A stretch of DNA of 64,000 nt from Siphonodentalium dalli (Eukaryota > Mollusca > Scaphopoda > Gadilida > Siphonodentaliidae): positions 209,908,151 to 209,972,150 of the forward strand of contig CP136065.1 in the NCBI GenBank assembly GCA_032622095.1. Direction: 5' to 3'. Numbering within the stretch: the first letter of the stretch is position 1; each line of letters begins with the position of its first letter. The notes under the pieces were generated by a model. The model had not been told where the DNA came from. It searched no databases and saw only the letters and a program-made list of their open reading frames with translations. Of the stretch, positions 25,043-39,000 are shown piece after piece. The position numbers and the translations under genes are program-made.

Positions 25043-28000
25043 TATAAACCGATACGCCAAAAAAGAGTACTTTTCTAAAACGATACGCCAATCCAAACTG
25101 AATCACCGGTTAACTTAAAGAGGACTGTTCTAAAACGATACGCCTATCCAAACTGAATCACCGGTTAACTTAAAGAGGACTGTTCTAAACCGATACTCCA
25201 AACCAAACTGAGTCACCGGTTAATTTAAAGAGGACTGTTCTAAAACGATACGCCAATCCAAACTGAATCACCGGTTAACATAAAGAGGACTTATAAAACG
25301 ATACGCCAATCCGAACTGAATCACCGGTTAACATAAAGAGGACTTATAAAACGATACGCCAATCCGAACTGAATCACCGGTTAACCTAAAGTGGACTGTT
25401 CTAAAACGATACGCCAATCCAAACTGAATCACCGGTTAACGTATAGAGGACTATTCTAAAACGATACGCCTATCCAAACTGAATCACCGGTTAACTTAAA
25501 GTGGACTGTTCTAAAACGATACGCCAATCCAAATTGAATCACCAGTTAACTTATAGAGGACTATTCTAAAACGATACGCCAATCCAAACTGAATCACCGG
25601 TTAATTTAAAGAGAACTGTTATAAAACGATACGCCTATCCAAACTGAATCACCGGTTAACTTAAAGAGGACTGATCTAAAACGATACGCCAATCCAAACT
25701 GAATCACCGGTTAACTTATATAGGACTATTCTAAAACGATACGCCTATCCAAACTGAATCACCGGTTAACTTATAGAGGACTATTCTAAAACGATACGCC
25801 AATCCAAACTGAATCACCGGTTAACTTATATAGGACTATTCTAAAACGATACGCCTATCCAAATTGAATCACCGGTTAACTTATAGAGGACTATTCTAAA
25901 ACGATACGCCAATCCAAACTGAATCACCGGTTAACTTATATAGGACTATTCTTAAACGATACGCCTATCCAAACTGAATCACCGGTTAACTTAAAGAGGA
26001 CTGTTCTAAAACGATACGCCCATCCAAATTGAATCACCGGTTAACTTATATAGGACTATTCTAAAACGATACACCAATCCAAACTGAATCACCGGTTAAT
26101 TTAAAGTGGACTGTTCTAAAACGATACGCCAATCCAAACTGAATCACCGGTTAACTTAAAGAGGACTGATCTAAAACGATACGCCTATCCAAACTGAATC
26201 ACCGGTTAACTTAAAGAGGACTTATCAAACGATACGCCAATCTAAACTGAATCACCGGTTAACTTATACAGGACTGTTCTAAAACGATACGCCAATCCAA
26301 ACTGAATCACCGGTTAACTTATAGAGGACTGTTCTAAAATGATACGCCAATCCAAACTGAATCTACGGTTAACTTAAAGAGGACTGTTCTAAAACGATAC
26401 GCCAATCCAAACTGAATCACCGGTTAACTTAAAGAGGACTGTTCTAAAACGATACGCCAATCCAAACGGGATCACCGGTTAACTTAAAGAGGACTCTTCT
26501 AAAACGATACGCCAATCCAAACTGAATCACCAGTTAACTTAAAGAGGACTGTTCTAAAACGACACGCCAATCCAAACTGAATCACCAGTTAACTTAAAGA
26601 GGACTGTTCAAAAACGATACACCAATCCAAACTGAATCACCGGTTAATTTAAAGAGAACTGTTATAAAACGATACGCCTATCCAAACTGAATCACCGGTT
26701 AACTTAAAGAGGACTGTTCTAAAACGATACGCCAATCCAAACGGGATCACCGGTTAACTTAAAGAGGACTTATAAAACGATACGCCAATCCAAACTGAAT
26801 CACTGGTTAACATAAAGAGGACTGTTCTAAAACGATACGCCAATCCAAACTGAATCACCGGTTAACTTAAAGAGGACTGTTCTAAAACGATACTCCAAAC
26901 CAAACTGAGTCACCGGTTGATTTAAAGAGGACTGTTCTAAAACGATACGCCAATCCAAACTGAATCACCGGTTAACTTAAAGAGGACTGTTCTAAAACGA
27001 TACCCCAATCAAAACTGAATCACCAGTTAACTTAAAGTGAAATGTTCTAAAACGATACGCCTATCCAAACTGAATCACCGGTTAACTTAAAGAGGACTGT
27101 TCTAAAACGATACGCCTATCCAAACTGAATCACCGGTTAACTTAAAGAGGACTTATTAAACGATACGCCTATCCAAACTGAATCACCGGTTAACTTAAAG
27201 AGGACTTATAAAACGATACGCCAATCTAAACTGAATCACCGGTTAACTTAAAGAGGACTGTTCTAAAACGATACGCCAATCCAACCTGAATCACCGGTTA
27301 ACTTATAGAGGACTGTTCTAAAATGATACGCCAATCCAAACTGAATCTACGGTTAACTTAAAGAGGACTTATAAAACGATACGCCAATCTAAATTGAATC
27401 ACCGGTTAACTTATAGAGGACTGTTCTAAAACGATACGCCAATCCAAACTGAATCACCGGTTAACTTAAAGAGGACTCTTCTAAAACGATACGCCAATCC
27501 AAACTGAATCACCAGTTAACTTAAAGAGGACTGTTCTAAAACGACACGCCAATCCAAACTGAATCACCAGTTAACTTAAAGAGGACTGTTCAAAAACGAT
27601 ACACCAATCCAAACTGAATCACCGGTTAATTTAAAGAGAACTGTTATAAAACGATACGCCTATCCAAACTGAATCACCGGTTAACTTAAAGAGAACTGTT
27701 CTAAAACGATACTCCAAACCAAACTGAGTCACCGGTTGATTTAAAGAGGACTGTTCTAAAACGATACGCCAATCCAAACTGAATCACTGGTTAACTTAAA
27801 GAGGACTTATAAAACGATACTCCAATCCAAACTGAATCACCGGTTAACTTAAAGAGGACTTATAAACCGATACGCCAAAAAAGAGTACTTTTCTAAAACG
27901 ATACGCCAATCCAAACTGAATCACCGGTTAACTTAAAGAGGACTGTTCTAAAACGATACGCCTATCCAAACTGAATCACCGGTTAACTTAAAGAGGACTG

Positions 28001-30299
28001 TTCTAAACCGATACTCCAAACCAAACTGAGTCACCGGTTAATTTAAAGAGGACTGTTCTAAAACGATACGCCAATCCAAACTGAATCACCGGTTAACATA
28101 AAGAGGACTTATAAAACGATACGCCAATCCGAACTGAATCACCGGTTAACCTAAAGTGGACTGTTCTAAAACGATACGCCAATCCAAACTGAATCACCGG
28201 TTAACTTATAGAGGACTATTCTAAAACGATACGCCTATCCAAACTGAATCACCGGTTAACTTAAAGTGGACTGTTCTAAAACGATACGCCAATCCAAATT
28301 GAATCACCAGTTAACTTATAGAGGACTATTCTAAAACGATACGCCAATCCAAACTGAATCACCGGTTAATTTAAAGAGAACTGTTATAAAACGATACGCC
28401 TATCCAAACTGAATCACCGGTTAACTTAAAGAGGACTGATCTAAAACGATACGCCAATCCAAACTGAATCACCGGTTAACTTATATAGAACTATTCTAAA
28501 ACGATACGCCTATCCAAACTGAATCACCGGTTAACTTATAGAGGACTATTCTAAAACGATACGCCAATCCAAACTGAATCACCGGTTAACTTATATAGGA
28601 CTATTCTAAAACGATACGCCTATCCAAATTGAATCACCGGTTAACTTATAGAGGACTATTCTAAAACGATACGCCAATCCAAACTGAATCACCGGTTAAC
28701 TTATATAGGACTATTCTTAAACGATACGCCTATCCAAACTGAATCACCGGTTAACTTAAAGAGGACTGTTCTAAAACGATACGCCCATCCAAATTGAATC
28801 ACCGGTTAACTTATATAGGACTATTCTAAAACGATACACCAATCCAAACTGAATCACCGGTTAATTTAAAGTGGACTGTTCTAAAACGATACGCCAATCC
28901 AAACTGAATCACCGGTTAACTTAAAGAGGACTGTTCTAAAACGATACGCCTATCCAAACTGAATCACCGGTTAACTTAAAGAGGACTGTTCTAAAACGAT
29001 ACGCCTATCCAAACTGAATCACCAGTTAACTTAAAGAGGACTGATCTAAAACGATACGCCTATCCAAACTGAATCACCGGTTAACTTAAAGAGGACTTAT
29101 CAAACGATACGCCAATCTAAACTGAATCACCGGTTAACTTATACAGGACTGTTCTAAAACGATACGCCAATCCAAACTGAATCACCGGTTAACTTATAGA
29201 GGACTGTTCTAAAATGATACGCCAATCCAAACTGAATCTACGGTTAACTTAAAGAGGACTGTTCTAAAACGATACGCCAATCCAAACTGAATCACCGGTT
29301 AACTTAAAGAGGACTGTTCTAAAACGATACGCCAATCCAAACGGGATCACCGGTTAACTTAAAGAGGACTTATAAAACGATACGCCAATCTAAACTGAAT
29401 CACCGGTTAACTTATAGAGGACTGTTCTAAAACGATACGCCAATCCAAACTGAATCACTGGTTAACTTAAAGAGGACTCTTCTAAAACGATACGCCAATC
29501 CAAACTGAATCACCAGTTAACTTAAAGAGGACTGTTCTAAAACGACACGCCAATCCAAACTGAATCACTAGTTAACTTAAAGAGGACTGTTCAAAAACGA
29601 TACACCAATCCAAACTGAATCACCGGTTAATTTAAAGAGAACTGTTATAAAACGATACGCCTATCCAAACTGAATCACCGGTTAACTTAAAGAGGACTGT
29701 TCTAAAACGATACGCCAATCCAAACGGGATCACCGGTTAACTTAAAGAGGACTTATAAAACGATACGCCAATCCAAACTGAATCACTGGTTAACATAAAG
29801 AGGACTGTTCTAAAACGATACGCCAATCCAAACTGAATCACCGGTTAACTTAAAGAGGACTGTTCTAAAACGATAATCCAATCCAAACTGAATCACCGGT
29901 TAACTTAAAGAGGACTCTTCTAAAACGATACGCCAATCCAAACTGAATCACCAGTTAACTTAAAGAGGACTGTTCTAAAACGACACGCCAATCCAAACTG
30001 AATCACCAGTTAACTTAAAGAGGACTGTTCAAAAACGATACACCAATCCAAACTGAATCACCGGTTAATTTAAAGAGAACTGTTATAAAACGATACGCCT
30101 ATCCAAACTGAATCACCGGTTAACTTAAAGAGAACTGTTCTAAAACGATACTCCAAACCAAACTGAGTCACCGGTTGATTTAAAGAGGACTGTTCTAAAA
30201 CGATACGCCAATCCAAACTGAATCACTGGTTAACTTAAAGAGGACTTATAAAACGATACTCCAATCCAAACTGAATCACCGGTTAACTTAAAGAGGACT
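25043..30299 (+). repeat. higher-order blocks of 2818 and 2439 bp
   Basis: The junction landmark TATAAACCGATACGCC occurs at 25043, 27861 and 30300. An unrelated variant, GGACTTATTAAACG, at 24331 and 27149 gives the same 2818-bp offset. The blocks also share rows of units with TTATATAGGACTATTC and one unit with ACGCCCATCC, in the same order. The GAGTACTTTT junction appears next at about 36971. Confidence 0.85.
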
Positions 30300-33006
30300 T
30301 ATAAACCGATACGCCAAAAAAGAGTACTTTTCTAAAACGATACGCCAATCCAAACTGAATCACCGGTTAACTTAAAGAGGACTGTTCTAAAACGATACGC
30401 CTATCCAAACTGAATCACCGGTTAACTTAAAGAGGACTGTTCTAAACCGATACTCCAAACCAAACTGAGTCACCGGTTAATTTAAAGAGGACTGTTCTAA
30501 AACGATACGCCAATCCAAACTGAATCACCGGTTAACATAAAGAGGACTTATAAAACGATACGCCAATCCGAACTTAATCACCGGTTAACCTAAAGTGGAC
30601 TGTTCTAAAACGATACGCCAATCCAAACTGAATCACCGGTTAACTTATAGAGGACTATTCTAAAACGATACGCCTATCCAAACTGAATCACCGGTTAACT
30701 TAAAGTGGACTGTTCTAAAACGATACGCCAATCCAAATTGAATCACCAGTTAACTTATAGAGGACTATTCTAAAACGATACGCCAATCCAAACTGAATCA
30801 CCGGTTAATTTAAAGAGAACTGTTATAAAACGATACGCCTATCCAAACTGAATCACCGGTTAACTTAAAGAGGACTGATCTAAAACGATACGCCAATCCA
30901 AACTGAATCACCGGTTAACTTATATAGGACTATTCTAAAACGATACGCCTATCCAAACTGAATCACCGGTTAACTTATAGAGGACTATTCTAAAACGATA
31001 CGCCAATCCAAACTGAATCACCGGTTAACTTATATAGGACTATTCTAAAACGATACGCCTATCCAAATTGAATCACCGGTTAACTTATAGAGGACTATTC
31101 TAAAACGATACGCCAATCCAAACTGAATCACCGGTTAACTTATATAGGACTATTCTTAAACGATACGCCTATCCAAACTGAATCACCGGTTAACTTAAAG
31201 AGGACTGTTCTAAAACGATACGCCCATCCAAATTGAATCACCGGTTAACTTATATAGGACTATTCTAAAACGATACACCAATCCAAACTGAATCACCGGT
31301 TAATTTAAAGTGGACTGTTCTAAAACGATACGCCAATCCAAACTGAATCACCGGTTAACTTAAAGAGGACTGATCTAAAACGATACGCCTATCCAAACTG
31401 AATCACCGGTTAACTTAAAGAGGACTTATCAAACGATACGCCAATCTAAACTGAATCACCGGTTAACTTATACAGGACTGTTCTAAAACGATACGCCAAT
31501 CCAAACTGAATCACCGGTTAACTTATAGAGGACTGTTCTAAAATGATACGCCAATCCAAACTGAATCTACGGTTAACTTAAAGAGGACTGTTCTAAAACG
31601 ATACGCCAATCCAAACTGAATCACCGGTTAACTTAAAGAGGACTGTTCTAAAACGATACGCCAATCCAAACGGGATCACCGGTTAACTTAAAGAGGACTC
31701 TTCTAAAACGATACGCCAATCCAAACTGAATCACCAGTTAACTTAAAGAGGACTGTTCTAAAACGACACGCCAATCCAAACTGAATCACCAGTTAACTTA
31801 AAGAGGACTGTTCAAAAACGATACACCAATCCAAACTGAATCACCGGTTAATTTAAAGAGAACTGTTATAAAACGATACGCCTATCCAAACTGAATCACC
31901 GGTTAACTTAAAGAGGACTGTTCTAAAACGATACGCCAATCCAAACGGGATCACCGGTTAACTTAAAGAGGACTTATAAAACGATACGCCAATCCAAACT
32001 GAATCACTGGTTAACATAAAGAGGACTGTTCTAAAACGATACGCCAATCCAAACTGAATCACCGGTTAACTTAAAGAGGACTGTTCTAAAACGATACTCC
32101 AAACCAAACTGAGTCACCGGTTGATTTAAAGAGGACTGTTCTAAAACGATACGCCAATCCAAACTGAATCACCGGTTAACTTAAAGAGGACTGTTCTAAA
32201 ACGATACCCCAATCAAAACTGAATCACCAGTTAACTTAAAGTGAAATGTTCTAAAACGATACGCCTATCCAAACTGAATCACCGGTTAACTTAAAGAGGA
32301 CTGTTCTAAAACGATACGCCTATCCAAACTGAATCACCGGTTAACTTAAAGAGGACTTATTAAACGATACGCCTATCCAAACTGAATCACCGGTTAACTT
32401 AAAGAGGACTTATAAAACGATACGCCAATCTAAACTGAATCACCGGTTAACTTAAAGAGGACTGTTCTAAAACGATACGCCAATCCAACCTGAATCACCG
32501 GTTAACTTATAGAGGACTGTTCTAAAATGATACGCCAATCCAAACTGAATCTACGGTTAACTTAAAGAGGACTGTTCTAAAACGATACGCCAATCCAAAC
32601 TGAATCACCTGTTAACATAAAGAGGACTGTTCTAAAACGATACGCCAATCCTAACTGAATCACCGGTTAACTTATAGAGGACTATTCTAAGACGATACGC
32701 CAATCCAAACTGAATCACCGGTTAACTTATAGAGGACTATTCTAAAACGATACGCCAATCCAAACTGAATTACCGGTTAACTTAAAGATGACTGTTCTAA
32801 AACGATACGCCAATCCAAACTCAATCACCGGTTAACTTAAAGAGGACTGTTCTAATACGATACGCCAATCCAAACTGAATCAACGGTTAACTTATAGAGG
32901 ACTATTCTAAAACGATACGCCAATCCAAACTGAATCACCAGTTAACTTATAGAGGACTGTTCTAAAACGATACGCCAATCCAAACTGAATCGCTGGTTAA
33001 CTTAAA

Positions 33007-36000
33007 GAGAGGACTGCTATAAAACGATACGCCAATCTAAACTGAATCACTGGTTAATTTAAAGTGGACTATTCTAAGACGATACGCCAATCCAAACTGA
33101 ATCACCGGTTAACTTATAGAGGACTATTCTAAAACGACACGCCAATCCAAACTGAATCACCGGTTAACTTATAGAGGACTATTCTAAAACGATACGCCAA
33201 TCCAAACTAAATCACCGGTTAACTTAAAGTGGACTGTTCTAAAACGATACGCCAATCCAAACTGAATCACCTGTTAACTTAAAGTGAAATGTTCTAAAAC
33301 GATACGCCTATCCAAACTGAATCACTGGTTAACATAAAGAGGACTGTTCTAAAACGATACGCCAATCCAAACTGAATCACCGGTTAACTTAAAGAGGACT
33401 GTTCTAAAACGATACTCCAAACCAAACTGAGTCACCGGTTGATTTAAAGAGGACTGTTCTAAAACGATACGCCAATCCAAACTGAATCTACGGTTAACTT
33501 AAAGAGGACTGTTCTAAAACGATACGCCAATCCAAACTGAATCACCAGTTAACTTAAAGTGAAATGTTCTAAAACGATACGCCTATCCAAACTGAATCAC
33601 CGGTTAACTTAAAGAGGACTGTTCTAAAACGATACGCCTATCCAAACTGAATCACCGGTTAACTTAAAGAGGACTTATAAAACGATACGCCTATCCAAAC
33701 TGAATCACCGGTTAACTTAAAGAGGACTTATAAAACGATACGCCAATCTAAACTGAATCACCGGTTAACTTAAAGAGGACTGTTCTAAAACGATACGCCA
33801 ATCCAAACTGAATCACCGGTTAACTTATAGAGGACTGTTCTAAAATGATACGCCAATCCAAACTGAATCTACGGTTAACTTAAAGAGGACTGTTCTAAAA
33901 CGATACGCCAATCCAAACTGAATCACCTGTTAACTTAAAGAGGACTGTTCTAAAACGATACGCCAATCCTAACTGAATCACCGGTTAACTTATAGAGGAC
34001 TATTCTAAGACGATACGCCAATCCAAACTGAATCACCGGTTAACTTATAGAGGACTATTCTAAAACGATACGCCAATCCAAACTGAATTACCGGTTAACT
34101 TAAAGATGACTGTTCTAAAACGATACGCCAATCCAAACTGAATCACCGGTTAACTTAAAGAGGACTGTTCTAATACGATACGCCAATCCAAACTGAATCA
34201 ACGGTTAACTTATAGAGGACTATTCTAAAACGATACGCCAATCCAAACTGAATCACCGGTTAACTTATAGAGGACTATTCTAAAACGATACGCCAATCCA
34301 AACTGAATCACCGGTTAACTTAAAGAGGACTGTTCTAAAACGATACGCCAATCCAAACTGAATCACCGGTTAACTTAAAGAGGACTGTTCTAAAACGATA
34401 CGCCAATCCAAACTGAATCACCGGTTAACTTAAAGAGGACTATTCTAAAACGATACGCCAATCCAAACTGAATCACCAGTTAACTTATAGAGGACTGTTC
34501 TAAAACGATACGCCAATCCAAACTGAATCGCTGGTTAACTTAAAGAGAGGACTGCTATAAAACGATACGCCAATCTAAACTGAATCACTGGTTAATTTAA
34601 AGTGGACTATTCTAAGACGATACGCCAATCCAAACTGAATCACCGGTTAACTTATAGAGGACTATTCTAAAACGACACGCCAATCCAAACTGAATCACCG
34701 GTTAACTTATAGAGGACTATTCTAAAACGATACGCCAATCCAAACTGAATCACCAGTTAACTTATAGAGGACTGTTCTAAAACGATACGCCAATACAAAC
34801 TGAATCGCTGGTTAACTTAAAGAGAGGACTGCTATAAAACGATACGCCAATCTAAACTGAATCACTGGTTAATTTAAAGTGGACTATTCTAAGACGATAC
34901 GCCAATCCAAACTGAATCACCGGTTAACTTATAGAGGACTATTCTAAAACGACACGCCAATCCAAACTGAATCACCGGTTAACTTATATAGGACTATTCT
35001 AAAACGATACACCAATCCAAACTGAATCACCGGTTAATTTAAAGTGGACTGTTCTAAAACGACACGCCAATCCAAACTGAATCACCGGTTAACTTAAAGA
35101 GGACTGTTCTAAAACGATACGCCTATCCAAACTGAATCACCGGTTAACTTAAAGAGGACTGTTCTAAAACGATACGCCTATCCAAACTGAATCACCAGTT
35201 AACTTAAAGAGGACTGATCTAAAACGATACGCCTATCCAAACTGAATCACCGGTTAACTTAAAGAGGACTTATCAAACGATACGCCAATCTAAACTGAAT
35301 CACCAGTTAACTTAAAGAGGACTGTTCTAAAACGATACGCCAATCCAAACTGAATCACCGGTTAATTTAAAGAGAACTGTTATAAAACGATACGCCTATC
35401 CAAACTGAATCACCGGTTAACTTAAAGAGGACTGTTCTAAAACGATACGCCAATCCAAACGGGATCACCGGTTAACTTAAAGAGGACTTATAAAACGATA
35501 CGCCAATCCAAACTGAATCACTGGTTAACATAAAGAGGACTGTTCTAAAACGATACGCCAATCCAAACTGAATCACCGGTTAACTTAAAGAGGACTGTTC
35601 TAAAACGATACTCCAAACCAAACCAAACTGAGTCACCGGTTAATTTAAAGAGGACTGTTCTAAAACGATACGCCAATCCAAACTGAATCACTGGTTAACA
35701 TAAAGAGGACTGTTCTAAAACGACACGCCAATCCAAACTGAATCACTGGTTAACTTAAAGAGGACTGTTATAAAACGATACGCCAATCCAAACTGAATCA
35801 CCAGTTAACTTAAAGAGGACTGTTCTAAAACGACACACCAATCCAAACTGAATCACCGGTTAATTTAAAGAGAACTGTTATAAAACGATACGCCTATCCA
35901 AACTGAATCACTGGTTAACATAAATAGGACTGTTCTAAAACGATACGCCAATCCAAACTGAATCACCGGTTAACTTAAAGAGGACTGTTCTAAAACGATA

Positions 36001-39000
36001 CTCCAAACCAAACTGAGTCACCGGTTAATTTAAAGAGGACTGTTCAAAAACGATACGCCAATCCAAACTGAATCACTGGTTAACTTAAAGAGGACTTATA
36101 AAACGATACGCCAATCCGAACTGAATCACCGGTTAACCTAAAGTGGGCTGTTCTAAAACGATACGCCAATCCAATCTGAATCACCGGTTAACTTATAGAG
36201 GACTATTCTAAAACGATACGTCTATCCAAACTGAATCACCGGTTAACTTAAAGTGGACTGTTCTAAAACGATACGCCAATCCAAACTGAATCACCAGTTA
36301 ACTTATAGAGGACTATTCTAAAACGATACGCCAATCCAAACTGAATCACCGGTTAACATAAAGAGGACTGTTCTAAAACGATACGCCTATCCAAACTGAA
36401 TCACCGGTTAACTTAAAGAGGACTGTTCTAAAACGATACCCCAATCAAAACTGAATCACCGGTTAACTTAAAGTGAAATGTTCTAAAACGATACGCCTAT
36501 CCAAACTGAATCACCGGTTAACTTAAAGAGGACTGTTCTAAAACGATACGCCAATCCAAACGGGATCACCGGTTAACTTAAAGAGGACTTATAAAACGAT
36601 ACGCCAATCTAAATTGAATCACCGGTTAACTTATAGAGGACTGTTCTAAAACGATACGCCAATCCAAACTGAATCACCGGTTAACTTAAAGAGGACTCTT
36701 CTAAAACGATACGCCAATCCAAACTGAATCACCAGTTAACTTAAAGAGGACTGTTCTAAAACGACACGCCAATCCAAACTGAATCACCAGTTAACTTAAA
36801 GAGAACTGTTCTAAAACGATACTCCAAACCAAACTGAGTCACCGGTTGATTTAAAGAGGACTGTTCTAAAACGATACGCCAATCCAAACTGAATCACTGG
36901 TTAACTTAAAGAGGACTTATAAAACGATTCTCCAATCCAAACTGAATCACCGGTTAACTTAAAGAGGACTTATAAACCGATACGCCAAAAAAGAGTACTT
37001 TTCTAAAACGATACGCCAATCCAAACTGAATACCCGGTTAACTTAAAGAGGACTGTTCTAAAACGATACGCCAATCCAAACTGAATCACCGGTTAACTTA
37101 AAGAGGACTGTTCTAAACCGATACTCCAAACCAAACTGAGTCACCGGTTAATTTAAAGAGGACTGTTCTAAAACGATACGCCAATCCAAACTGAATCACC
37201 GGTTAACATAAAGAGGACTTATAAAACGATACGCCAATCCGAACTGAATCACCGGTTAACCTAAAGTGGACTGTTCTAAAACGATACGCCAATCCAAACT
37301 GAATCACCGGTTAACTTATAGAGGACTATTCTAAAACGATACGCCTATCCAAACTGAATCACCGGTTAACTTAAAGTGGACTGTTCTAAAACGATACGCC
37401 AATCCAAATTGAATCACCAGTTAACTTATAGAGGACTATTCTAAAACGATACGCCAATCCAAACTGAATCACCGGTTAATTTAAAGAGAACTGTTATAAA
37501 ACGATACGCCTATCCAAACTGAATCACCGGTTAACTTAAAGAGGACTGATCTAAAACGATACGCCAATCCAAACTGAATCACCGGTTAACTTATATAGGA
37601 CTATTCTAAAACGATACGCCTATCCAAACTGAATCACCGGTTAACTTATAGAGGACTATTCTAAAACGATACGCCAATCCAAACTGAATCACCGGTTAAC
37701 TTATATAGGACTATTCTAAAACGATACGCCTATCCAAATTGAATCACCGGTTAACTTATAGAGGACTATTCTAAAACGATACGCCAATCCAAACTGAATC
37801 ACCGGTTAACTTATATAGGACTATTCTTAAACGATACGCCTATCCAAACTGAATCACCGGTTAACTTAAAGAGGACTGTTCTAAAACGATACGCCCATCC
37901 AAATTGAATCACCGGTTAACTTATATAGGACTATTCTAAAACGATACACCAATCCAAACTGAATCACCGGTTAATTTAAAGTGGACTGTTCTAAAACGAT
38001 ACGCCAATCCAAACTGAATCACCGGTTAACTTAAAGAGGACTGTTCTAAAACGATACGCCTATCCAAACTGAATCACCGGTTAACTTAAAGAGGACTGTT
38101 CTAAAACGATACGCCTATCCAAACTGAATCACCAGTTAACTTAAAGAGGACTGATCTAAAACGATACGCCTATCCAAACTGAATCACCGGTTAACTTAAA
38201 GAGGACTTATCAAACGATACGCCAATCTAAACTGAATCACCGGTTAACTTATACAGGACTGTTCTAAAACGATACGCCAATCCAAACTGAATCACCGGTT
38301 AACTTATAGAGGACTGTTCTAAAATGATACGCCAATCCAAACTGAATCTACGGTTAACTTAAAGAGGACTGTTCTAAAACGATACGCCAATCCAAACTGA
38401 ATCACCGGTTAACTTAAAGAGGACTGTTCTAAAACGATACGCCAATCCAAACGGGATCACCGGTTAACTTAAAGAGGACTTATAAAACGATACGCCAATC
38501 TAAACTGAATCACCGGTTAACTTATAGAGGACTGTTCTAAAACGATACGCCAATCCAAACTGAATCACTGGTTAACTTAAAGAGGACTCTTCTAAAACGA
38601 TACGCCAATCCAAACTGAATCACCAGTTAACTTAAAGAGGACTGTTCTAAAACGACACGCCAATCCAAACTGAATCACCAGTTAACTTAAAGAGGACTGT
38701 TCAAAAACGATACACCAATCCAAACTGAATCACCGGTTAATTTAAAGAGAACTGTTATAAAACGATACGCCTATCCAAACTGAATCACCGGTTAACTTAA
38801 AGAGGACTGTTCTAAAACGATACGCCAATCCAAACGGGATCACCGGTTAACTTAAAGAGGACTTATAAAACGATACGCCAATCCAAACTGAATCACTGGT
38901 TAACATAAAGAGGACTGTTCTAAAACGATACGCCAATCCAAACTGAATCACCGGTTAACTTAAAGAGGACTGTTCTAAAACGATACTCCAAACCAAACTG

